64,000 nt of DNA from positions 42,638,037-42,702,036 of the forward strand of contig OU015525.1 in assembly GCA_907165065.1 (NCBI GenBank), written 5' to 3'. This document shows, piece by piece, positions 35,329-45,981 of the stretch (position 1 is its first letter; every line of letters begins with the position of its first letter). The notes below the pieces were generated by a model. The model was not told the origin of the DNA and did not search any database. It worked only from the letters and a program-made list of their open reading frames with translations. Made by a program: the position numbers and the translations under genes. This DNA is from Caprimulgus europaeus (taxonomy: Eukaryota; Chordata; Aves; Caprimulgiformes; Caprimulgidae).

Positions 35329-35600
35329 GTCTTTGGCAGCACCTGTGTCTGTGAGCAGACTTTTTCCCAAATGAAACATCTGAAATCTCCAATCAGATCC
35401 AGACTAACTGATGAACACTTGCATCACTTGCTACGACTAGCAGTGACAAATATGGAACCTAACATTGACCATCTCATTAGCCAAAAACGTGTTGGTCTGT
35501 TGAGTTTATCTATGTGGGTAAAATTGTATAAAAGACTTTTTATTATCTGCTTCAAAACACAAGCAACAGTTAAAGTTGTAACACAAGCAAGTTAAAACCA
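35329..35600 (+). pseudogene. hAT transposase pseudogene, C-terminal dimerisation region
   Basis: Directly after the second GTCTTT the transposase frame resumes as F-G-S-T-C-V-C-E-Q-T-F-S-Q-M-K and continues to S-R-L-T-D-E-H-L and I-D-H-L-I-S-Q-K. This is the conserved hAT C-terminal region, in the same frame as the part before the LTR. The frame stays open to 35595. I do not find the right terminal inverted repeat (expected as the reverse of CAGGGGTCCTCAAACT), so the 3' end is lost or heavily mutated and the end point given is approximate. Confidence 0.85.
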
Positions 35601-38600
35601 TGAAGGGATCATGACTGCCTGGGAGACTAAATAGAGCAATCTTGTCTTACTAGGCTTTGTAAAATGGGAAGGTCTTGGACTGCTGCAGCTGTTGTGGGAT
35701 TAGGAATTTCTGGCTAAGGATACGGGTCTTGTAAACACAGAGTAATATCCCTGGTTCTGGATATCCTACAGTGTATCTGCACTGTTAATTTGGCAATGCT
35801 TTTATTGTTGTTTCAGCTGATGCCATGGGTATATTAAGACTTTTTTGCTTTGAAACTCTGATAGCCTGAATGTCTGTACAAGAGAGAGGCATAAATAGGC
35901 AGGTTCACCATCTTACTTGTACTTAGTCTGAGCATTTTTATGTGAGGAAACAATTGAATATGTCCTGGAGTTTTGGATTAAGGAGAACTCTCCTGCAGTT
36001 CCTGCTGCCCTCCTTCCTCACTTCCCACTGGTCCTTGATGAACCACAAGTGATCTGGTGGATGATAAGTTACTGGTCAGTGCTTAAACCTTCACTCCAAC
36101 ACAGCCAGCTCCATTTCTGTGTCACTGCACAGCCACAGATTTGTCATGCTTCTCATTGGTCGAGATTAATTTATCATTTAAGTGTAACAAGACCCCTTAT
36201 TTTTCTAAAGTGTTTCTAAAATCAACTGACTACAGATTCCTGGTCTAACCTGCAGCCCTACTGCAACACATATTAATGATTTTGATATCCTTTCACCCAA
36301 ATGAGTTAACTGAAAATTTTTGTTGATGTTCAGTCACTCACTGTGGTGATCAGGTACATAGAAGGGCCTGGGACAGGGAAGAGAAGTTCAGGGGCAAAAT
36401 TCATGACTGAGAGCCAAGCAAAGCTTTGGATTACAGAAGAGGAAAGCAGACCTAGGAAATGGAGGAGTGAAAAAATCAGAGACATGGATGAGACTGTATT
36501 TCTTTGGGAAAGGCTGTGGAGTGAGAGACAAGGCTCAGGTGCAGCAACAGCAAGATTCACCTGAAGCCAGTGTGCAACCCACTGGCACTCCCAGTGACAA
36601 TGCTGAGGCAGTTGATGCAGAGGTTGGACAAGGAACCAGCTGGGATGGGCAGAGCATCCTGTTGCTCTGCTGCAGCACAACCACATGCACTCATGCACCA
36701 CCTAGGGCTGTGATCTCCATTTCCTACCACATTTAAGCCTGTACTGCTTATTTTTGTACAATAGTTGCAGCTAAAAGGCCAGTTATATGCCTGGCAGTGT
36801 TTCCCCATCCTTCAAGGGATCACAAGTAGTCACCTGGGATATCTGAACATGCTTTTTAGAATATGTCAAGTTGTTTTAAATAATTTATTTTTTACAGTAG
36901 AAGAAAGCTATTCTCTGCTATCCATTTGCTGTGTCTGAATCACTAGTCATGCCTGTCAAATGAGGGTAATTACTTTGCAAGGCTGATTGCTTTCCAAACT
37001 GTTGCTACCAGCCAGGTGGGTGACTCCTCAGTGCCCAGTTGTGTGATGCTGTGATGTGCCTGTGAGTGGGAGCGGCCTGTCTCAAAGGCTGCCATAGAGC
37101 TATATAGAGAGAACAAGTATTCTGTTTTTCTTGATACAAAAAGTTGGGCAACCAAGTGGAATTACTTGGCAGCAAGTATAAAGCAAAAGATAATAAGTTT
37201 TTTTTTTACAGAAAGCATAATAAAATTGTGTTGCTTACTGCAATAAGGTATATCTGTACATGAAGGTGCCAATATAACTGCTGGCTCAAGAAGTCTCTAA
37301 ACCTTTAGGTGCTGGAAACTGGGCACAGATGCTATTCATGCTTAAACTGCTTCCCTTTGCCTTTGTTACTGACCACCATGAGAACTACTAGGGGTACAGC
37401 AGCTGAGCTAAGGACCTTAATCTGAACCATATGGCCATTCCCACTTTCTTAGCCTGAGGAGGTGGAGGTTTGCAGGAATTTAATTATTCGGCACACAATG
37501 GTTTAATAATTGTTATTGGTTACTCCAATTTTTTACAAGTGTTCCACCAGCTAAGAGCCTGTGGTCTTGTATAAAGTAAGTTAAAACAAACCGACCAACC
37601 AAACCCTGTCCCAAAAACCACCCCCCAAACCTGCAGTTGCAACGGTACCTTAAATATCTTTTTGCTTGCGTTTCAGTGACATTATGGGCACAAAAGCAAC
37701 TGCTCATCTGACAGCACCAGATCCAACAATGTGTTTAAAGTGTGAAAGCATCTGCAAATAATACAGGTGAAAACTGGATACATAAATTGTGTAATGTTTC
37801 TCAGGTATCCAAGCAGGTGCCACACTTTATCTGGAAACAATTCAGTACCAAACATTTTAAAGAGGAAACTTTTTTCTCCCTTTAGTATCCCTTAAAAAAA
37901 AAAGAAGGAAAAAAATAAAAAAGGAAATTGTTTAAACAGTAAATAAAATTAAACTGTGGGTTTTTTTCTCTGATCGATTGCTTTTATTGCATTTTTCAGA
38001 TTACTCTCTCAGTGTGAAAATTACTGCATCCATAAGCACATCAAATGTCTTGTTTTTACTTCAGAGTCAATCCTGGGGCAACTAGAGCAAGAGAAAGGCA
38101 TTTGAATAGGCTTTTCTATTTTTTCTCTTTGGATGTATTTCTATATAGATTCTGGACCAGCTTATGCAAATAAAACAAACTGAGAAATCAGTATGTGCCA
38201 AACAGTATTAAAATCTAAAGGACTTAGCAATATCTGTAAGAATGCTCAAAATTTTTATACTGTGTTCCCAGTATTATAAACCTAAACTTTATGGCAACTT
38301 GAAAAAAACAAGCTCAGGACAATTCTGTTTTTTAAGCTGCCTCCATCCTTTAACATGGAGCAAACCATTCCCTCTGGGTGAGCCCAACTTTTTAGAAAAA
38401 ACAACACAAATGAAAGTAACTGGGTAATTGTTTGAGATCTGAAACACAGCCTATACTGCTGTTTGATTAAGTGTTTAATATCTTTCCTTAGCTGGTCGCC
38501 CCATTTTCTGTAGGACTGTTCAAGCTCTTCCATAAAAACAGTGCAGATCTGATGCTTAAGCCTTATGATTTATGAATGGACTGGCAAAACAACCAGTAGA

Positions 38601-40886
38601 CAACCTCTAATTATTACCTTCTGAGCATTGCAGATGGTGTTCAGAAGCTTGTGGGTTTGTTGATCTTTAAATAGTGATTTAAGACTTCTTTATATTCATG
38701 CAAAGGCTAGGATCAAACCTCTGATAGTTCTGATTGAAATGTTTTTTTCAGCTGTGGTAGTAGCGGACAGATCAGGTTAAAATTCAGCTACATATTCTCA
38801 ATTGAATGAAAATTACTTTGCTTGTTTCACTAGATTTTTTGGTTCTGTTAAAAACATCCCCCTCCTAACCACCTTAAACTGTTCTTCTAGGGGATTTCAA
38901 ATATTTCTTGACACTGGGAACCAGAATTCTTAGAATTTAATTGGGAGGAGGGGGGATTCTTCAGAAATATTGACTGTTTTTATATACAAGTGTAAAAAAA
39001 ACCAAATAAAACCAAAACAAGCAAACAAAAAAAACCCCGAACCCAGGCACTTATGATTAGCAAAATAAAAAATTAGTAAAGTGTTAATGATTAAAGGAAG
39101 TTTAGTAGGAGTGATTCCAGCTGAGCTCTGTGTACTTGCACTTGATTGAAAAGACAGCCTTTCCCAGGCAATCCTTCAGTATTTAAATTCTTTTATCTTC
39201 CTTATAAATCATAGTAAATTTGGTAATTTCCTGACATAGTCTTGGCTGGTGTAAGCCTCTGAGTTCCCCGACTGTTAACTAAGACAATTACACACTTTAG
39301 ATCAATGGCTGAACTGATTAAATTGGCCTGTGAAAAATAGTGTTTCTTTTCATATGAGAGGTATTCAACTATTTATCAGAAGGATGTTCTTAAAGTTGTA
39401 TTTCTTTGAAGACCCTCTTTATCCTAATTGCTAGAATAAATAAATAGTAAGAGAACAGAGAATAATTTACACTAACAAGTCTACTTTTTCAAAGGTGAAT
39501 TTAAAGGTGAGCTTAATTGAGACTTTGGGTACTGAAAATTTGAAAGAGGTCTGAGCTATGGCTTAGTTGAGGGCATTTTGATCACAGTTCTTGATTGCTG
39601 CTGAGCTAAATAGCTCATAGCTTTAATTTGATTCATGATTTTGTTTGTAAATTTTTAGCTTATTGGTAGTTGTGGCTGAATGTATGCATAGATACCCAAG
39701 TTGCCTGATAGCCCACGTGTGATTTAGAAAATACTTCTCTGTGTCTTAGGTACAGAAATCATCTTTCCTCTGGCACTCCCATCATGGGAGACCTCTGTGA
39801 ACATCAGGGAAATGAGATTGGTGTCCTCCTGCCTAGCCACTTGGTAATGCACAATAAACTGGTAAGTAACTGAAATATTTCCCATCTTAGCAATTCTCAG
39901 CTCCAACAGGAAATGGTGATACAGACTGGTTTTGGGGTTTACTGAACTCCTTACGGAAATAGGGTGCTGCAGGCTCAGGCAGTTAAAAAAAAATGGGTGT
40001 ATGTTTGGCAGCTTCCACTGAGAGCCTGCAGAAGGGAGGAGACAGATGGCAATTTCTTCTTCCACTCTGCCCCGTCACCCCTCTTGCACAGGGAGAGGGC
40101 AAGTAGTGTATTCAGTTGAGTGAAAGTGTACTAGCTTGCACACATCAGCTGTAACAAATACTTTGGAATTACATGTGAGAGTCACAGTAGCTGAACAGTG
40201 TTGGCCTAGACCTTTCAGAGCTTGGCCTTCATCAGTCAAGGTCAACAGAAATGTAAGTGTACAGTCTGCAAAACACTGTTCAACAAGTGAAAAGCCACTT
40301 TCTTCTGGGAAGAATGCCATAAGCAAATGAGCAGTATGGTAAACAAAAATGGTTTTATGTGTTTGACATCAATGCTAATACTCTGAAAAAAATAAGTTTT
40401 TTATTTAATTTTAACTGCTTATGTTATTTGATTCTCTCTGGAGCGTTTAACTGATATCTGTATGTTGCTGACAAAACAAACTGAATTTATGTTGCTGGAA
40501 TCATCACAATGAGTCATTAAGATAATTAAAATGAGTCAATGAAATGAGTCATCAAGTGAGAGAGAGTTACACTTGCAACTAGCTCCTGTTCCTATGTTAC
40601 ACAATTGAATTTTTGATGATGGGCTTGAAACTTCTGGCTGTCATGGTGAAGTGTTTCTTAACAGCTCATACTGTAATCTGAGTTGTAATATTTCGTGTTG
40701 CTTGAATGAGTCTTTGTAATTGAATTAACTTGTTAGTCACAGAAAATAGAATCTGGCACACAGAAAGAGAACATTGGTGCTTGAAAAGAAGTGTTCTTTT
40801 GAAAAAGTTTTCATAGTATGTCCTTGGGCATAAATTATAGTGATTTTGGTGTTAGTATTCAAAAGTAGTATATAGTACAGAGATAT
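35601..40886. other. Intergenic, no gene recognised
   Basis: AT-rich, unique-looking sequence. The only signals picked out are A/C-rich simple tracts (37891-37924, 38993-39040) and a cluster of three AP-1 motifs at 40510-40551. Open frames at 36330-36736, 39724-40065 and 40075-40330 carry no known domain. Confidence 0.55.
40510..40551. promoter_or_regulatory. Cluster of three AP-1 motifs (TGAGTCA)
   Basis: Perfect TGAGTCA at 40510-40516, 40532-40538 and 40545-40551, each preceded by A-A or A-A-A. This is the consensus bound by Jun/Fos dimers. The context AATGAGTCA is shared, so local duplication may have made the cluster. Function is inferred from the motif only. Confidence 0.45.
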
Positions 40887-40891
40887 AGACT

Positions 40892-42081
40892 TGTGTTGGG
40901 TTGACCCTGTCTGGATGCCAGATGCCCACCAAAGCCTGCTCTATCACTCCCCCTCCTCAACTGGGCAGGAGGAGAAAAGTATAGTGAAAGCCTTGTGGGT
41001 GGAGATAAGGACGGAGAGAGATCACTCACCAATTACTGGCACGGGCAAAACAGGCTTGACTTTTGAGGGAAAAATGAATTTTATTTTATTTTATTGCCAA
41101 TCAAACAAGACGATAATGAGAAATAAAACCAAATCTTAAAACACCTCCCCCAGCCCTCCCTTCTTCCCAGGCTTAACTTCTCTCCCGATTTCCACCTTCT
41201 CCCCCTCAGCGGCACAGAGGGTCAGGGAATGAGGACTGAGGTCAGTTCCTCACACGTTTCTGCCACTCCTTCCTCCTGAGGGGAGGATTCCTTTCCCCGC
41301 ACCAGCGTGGGGTCCCTCTCATGGGAGACAGTCCTCCACAAACTTCTCCAGCATGAGTCCTTCCCATGACTGACAGTTCTTCACAAACTGCTTTAGCATG
41401 GGTCCATTCCATGGTGTGCAGTCCTTCAGGGACAGACTGCTCCAGGGTGGGTCCCCCACGGGGTCACAAGTCCTTCCAGCAAACCTGCTCCGGCGTGGGC
41501 TCCTCTCTCCATGAGGACCACAGGTCCTGACAGAAACCTGCTCCGGCGTGGGCTCCTCTCTCCATGAGGACCACAGGTTCTGACATGAACCTGCTAGTGT
41601 GGGCTTGCCACAGGGTCACAGCCTCCTTCAGGCATCCACCTGCTCCGGTACAGGCTCCTCCATGGGCTACAGGTGGTCATCTGCTCCACCACGGACCATC
41701 ATGGGCTGCAGGGGGACAGCCTGCCTCACCATGGTCTTCACCACAAGTTTCAGGGGAATCTCTGCTCCGGCGCCTGGAGCACCTCCTCTCCCGCCTTCTT
41801 CACTGACCTTGGTGTCTGCAGAGTTGTTTCTCCCACATCTCACTCCTGTCTCCAGCTACAAAGTGTGCAGCTTTTTTTTTCTCTTCCCCATTTTTCTTAA
41901 TTAAGTTATCATAGAGGCATTACTGATGGGCTTGGCCTTGGCCAGTGGCAGGTCTGTCTTGGAGCTGGCTGGCATTATGTGTCAGACCTGGTGGAAACTT
42001 TTGGCAGGTTCTCACAGAAGCCATCCCTATGCCGCCCCCGCGGCCCACACTACCAAAACCTTGCCACACAAACAAAATACA
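40892..42081 (-). mobile_element. Solo LTR (1190 bp) of a long avian ERV family, minus strand
   Basis: Same family as the LTR at 60508-61643 but in the opposite orientation. The two share the end phrases (GGGTTGACCCTG..CTGGATGCCA at one end, CCAAAACCTTGCCA at the other) and the GC-rich repeat body. The edges read TGTG...TACA. The 5 bases outside are AGACT on the left and AGCCT on the right, a duplication with one mismatch, as expected for an ERVL-like 5-bp target site. On its own strand the poly(A)-signal side lies near 41085-41135. No gag, pol or env sequence is attached. Confidence 0.88.
41330..41800 (-). repeat. Degenerate ~50-bp minisatellite inside the LTR
   Basis: Units built on CTGCTCCGGCGTGGGCTCC and similar phrases recur about every 50 bases. 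Two neighbouring units, 41481-41533 and 41534-41586, are nearly identical 53-mers, and the others are more diverged. The same array is found reversed in the LTR at 60.5 kb. Confidence 0.8.
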
Positions 42082-43077
42082 AGCCTGCTTTCCAGATTTG
42101 AGTTTATTACACCTTAGTTCTTGCAGGGGTAAAATTTTCTTTTCTGTGAATTAAAATAGTTTGGTTTTTGGTGGGAAGGAAATTATATTTCACTGTGTAA
42201 ATGAAGCACTCAAGCTTTTTAAGGAGGGGGATTACACATTATGGATATCTGTATAATGCCTGCCATACCTGTTTCTCCCTATTAGAGTTGGTACCTTTAT
42301 GATTTAAAGAAAAAATATAAGTAGTATCCTTATTTATTATGTATTGGGTATTACTTGCCAAATAGTGAAGATCAGAAAATGTGTCAGAACTTCTAGTGAT
42401 TGAAGATAAGATGGAACAGTTAAAGCCCAAAATTTGCAAAATTTATCTTTCTAGATTTGTTGAACATTTGGCTTGATTTCAGGTGCCTAAACATAACTTT
42501 TATTGTTAACCTTTACAAAACCATCCATGAAAACTTTGTCCCTAGGTGATAATATCAGGTTTTAGGCAGGTTAGACTAGAGAATAAAACTTGGCTTGTTT
42601 TGACCACTCTTTTATATTATTCTATTAGTTTCTTTTGAAGTTTTCCCAGTTTAGATGTAAACAAGCTTGTAATAAAACACATTTCCAGTTCTTAGCTGAT
42701 TAAAAAGTTCATAATGCTTTCCAGAAAGTACCAACAGTAATAGATCCATAATTCAATAACAGCTTAATAACTCAATATAAATCCACTGAGGCACAATACT
42801 TCAGAGTAGACTTACTCATCTCATTAAAAATGTCATAATGTCATTGGCATATTGTCAACCTTTATTTCATGCTTTAAAATCATATGTATTTTTCCCCTTT
42901 CACTCCTAGACTAATGTTTCAGGTTGACAGGACAAATAAGCAACACAGTAAAGGTGAAGATGCCAGTTGTACACAGGTACCTGTACAGAGAGTATCAAAG
43001 GGCCAGGAGACCTCAGTGGTTTAGCTACTTACGGCATGAGTTCTGTAATACACAGGGGTTTGCATGCTCTGAACCTG
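42082..43077. other. Intergenic, no gene recognised
   Basis: AT-rich unique sequence between an LTR and a CR1 copy. The 42700-42890 part is rich in TAAT/ATTA-like words and could be conserved, but this cannot be judged from one sequence. Confidence 0.55.
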
Positions 43078-43527
43078 TTAGAATGAGTCCAAAGGAGGGC
43101 CACGAGGGTGATCCAAGGATTGGAGCACCTCTCCTATAAGGACAGGCTGAAAGAGTTGGGACTGTTCAGCCTGGAGAAGAGAAGGTTCCGGAGAGATCTT
43201 ATAGCGGCCTTCCAGTAACTGAAGGGGCTTCAGGAAGGCTGGGGAGGGACTTTTTACAAGGGCTGTTAATGACAGGACAAGGGGAAATGGCTTTAAACTG
43301 AAAGAAGGTAGGTTTAGATTAGACATTAGGAAGAAATTCTTTCCTGTGAGTGTGGTGAGACATAGGAACAGGTTGCTCAGAGAAGTTGTGGATGCCCCCT
43401 CCCTGGAAGTGTTCAAGGCCAGGTTGGATGAGGCTTTGAGCAATCTGGTCTAGTGGAAGGTGTCCCTGCTGATGTCAGGGGGACTTTAAGGTCCCTTCCA
43501 ACCCTAACCATTCTATGATTCTATGGT
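43078..43527 (+). mobile_element. CR1 LINE, 5'-truncated, complete 3' end
   Basis: Starts in the last part of the CR1 ORF2 region (GAGTCCAAAGGAGGGCCACG), passes GGAGCACCTCTCCTATAAGG and the 3' noncoding block, and ends in a clean TTCTATGATTCTATGG tail. This is one of the better-preserved copies here, about 450 bases. Confidence 0.95.
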
Positions 43528-45559
43528 TGGCCCAGGGCTGGACTGAGCACTTAGCTGCAGGAAGGGGATGTGGGTCTCAAGGGACCCCTGGAGAAATGGC
43601 CTCTGCATCCCCAACCCAGGCACACTCTCTAATTGCAAGGCAATACATAGAAAACAAGCAGCTGCTTTGGAAGGAAAAGAGGTTACAAACTGCATTTTTA
43701 AAGACAAAATCATGGTGTTGTGCACTGAGCATGCTGCTGTGCTGACTGTTTCACTGCCCTTGAAGAGCAAAACATGCAAGAGCTAGGTTCTGCTTCCCAG
43801 CAGGACGTAGAAAGATGGTGGCACCCAGTTATTTCAGTGCTTCATCTCAGGGAAAATGATGAAGCCTGGTGGATCGATATGTTCTTTTTAAAGAGTATGA
43901 GCTGTTTTATAAACAGCATAAGATGATGGAGAAGGAAAATCACACCTCCCTCCTGCCTGTCCAGTGCTGTTTCTTGAGTAGACTTAAGAAGTTCACTGAG
44001 GAATTAAGGGGTATTAGCCTTTCTTACAGCTTATCCTGTAGAAATTTATAATGTGCAACAAAATGTCTTTTCTAGACAGATTAGACAAATTTGTTCCATG
44101 AGTCTATTTCATAATCTGTCAGCTCATGTAGAGGTACCAATGGGAACTGCCTTCTCCTCTGTGATAAGCTTATATTTTAAAAGTGATTTACAATTCCCAG
44201 AAAGAAAATCAGAGCAAAAGAGCTGTAAAATTTATTGTTGCAATCATATCACCTTTCTTTGTGGACTTCTGAGTATTTACTAAGTAAAAGAGTGAAAATC
44301 CACCTTGGGCAGTGCATCTTCCACACAGTGATGGCAATCTTTCATTTCACTTTGGCTTGCATGAAGAGAGAGATACCATTTCTATAGGAAAACCTCAATC
44401 CGTTTCCTTTTATAGTGACAGATAAACCATTTGGAGTTTTCTAGAGAGAGCACTATGCTTTTAGTCTGTTCTTTCAGCATATAGCAGAATGGGGGCTTGG
44501 TCACTAAATAAAGACTCTTTTTCTTCATATATGTTTGCTACCCCAGTGTATTGTTTGTAGATGGACATGTACTGAAAGAGTCGTACTTGGGATTGACATT
44601 TAATTGGAGAGAAGAGGGAAGGGATAGAAGGGGATTTTGAGACACCTAGTTTTCAGATGAACCCTTTCAGTATGCCTCTTCATGAAGGTAGAGTCAGATA
44701 TGCTAAATTAAGGCAAAGCAACACCAAGAAGAGCCCCAGATCTGTGAAAATGCTGATACTTTTACAGTAAAATTATCTTCTTTCTAACTGCTGATGTCGG
44801 AATATTTCAAGTAAATACATCCTCGAAAAAATTATGCCTCCAGCTGAATTCACTCTCTTGTTTTATCTTTACTTTTAAGTTAAATAACACAAGAGGAAAA
44901 TCAAGAGTAGTTTTCTTCCTGTTCCTTTCTTAGTCTGAATGTTTCAAAACTCTTAAAGGAAAGTCTCCAAGGACTCTAATAGACAATTTCAGTAATGCAG
45001 CAATGTTATATATTCTTGGCTTTTCTGTAAGGTGGACTATGATTTAAGAGACAGATCTTTTTTTATTTGCCTTAGTCTTCTATTAAGTAGTTTCTGCCTT
45101 CCTGGAAAAATGCTTGTTTCTATCACTGATTGATGTCTTCAGTGAATCGTAGTTTAAAACCTGGTTCAAGGGTTAGGTAATTCCTAGTGATATGATTTAA
45201 TATTTTCAGAAAATAACTTTTGCCTTTAAAATCTAAAATAACAATACATTTTGGAAGATGGTGCAGGCTTTGTTGTTATACCAGGCATTCCCAGAGCCAA
45301 GCCTGGAGCAATGGTGAGAACAATTCTCTTGCAGGAAAAAAAAGCGATAAAAAGGCAGAAAGCTTCTCCTGGACTCCTACTATGCCATTGGCCCTCAGAA
45401 AAAAAATAACCAGCACAGTCTTTAGTCTTCCCCAAAGATGGGAAGTGAAGGTTTGAGGAAGATTTTTTATTTGTCTTTAAATATGCTAGAGGTAGACATG
45501 GAAGAATAAACACATTCACTGTGTTTTAAGTGGGACTAGGAATAATGGGTTTAAGTTAA
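43528..45559. other. Intergenic, no gene recognised
   Basis: AT-rich unique sequence. Small open frames (43515-43745, 43869-44051, 44053-44283, 45220-45456) show no recognisable domain. Confidence 0.55.
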
Positions 45560-45981
45560 TGTCCTGAGTTTGGCTGGGATAGAGTTAATTTTCACAAGAA
45601 GCTGGAAGGGCACACAGCCAGGATAGCTGACCTGAACTAGCCCAAGGGATATTCAATGCCATATGATGTCATACTCAGTATATAAACTGAGGAGTTGGCC
45701 GAGGGAGAGGGATCATGCCTCGGGACTGTGCTGGGCATTAGGTTCTAGGTGGTGAGCAATTGCATTGTACATCACTCATTTCATATATTCTTTTACTAGT
45801 ATTACTGTTGTTATTATCTGTTTTCTCCTTGTGTTGTCCTGTTAAATTGTCCTCAACCCATGAGTTTTGCGTTTTTTTTCTGATTCTCCTGCCTAACCCA
45901 CAGCTGGGGAGGGAGGCAAGATGGGTGGGAGTGGGAAATGAGTGAGCAGCAGTGTAGTGCTTAGTTGCCTGAACCACAACA
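45560..45981 (+). mobile_element. Solo LTR (422 bp) of an avian class II-type ERV
   Basis: Starts TGTCCTGAGTTTGGCTGGGA and ends CCACAACA, the typical ends of a common avian LTR family. Internal landmarks are the phrase ATAGAGTTAATTTTC, a TATA box at 45679-45686 and GGTGAGCAATTGCATTGTAC. A T-rich region and a degraded poly(A) signal follow. Flanks AGTTAA (left) and GTTATA (right) are similar but do not form a perfect duplication. No internal viral genes are attached. Confidence 0.85.

Noticed and set aside
41564-41904. Overlapping open frames on the plus strand
   Set aside because: Same LTR minisatellite read in reverse; no domain.
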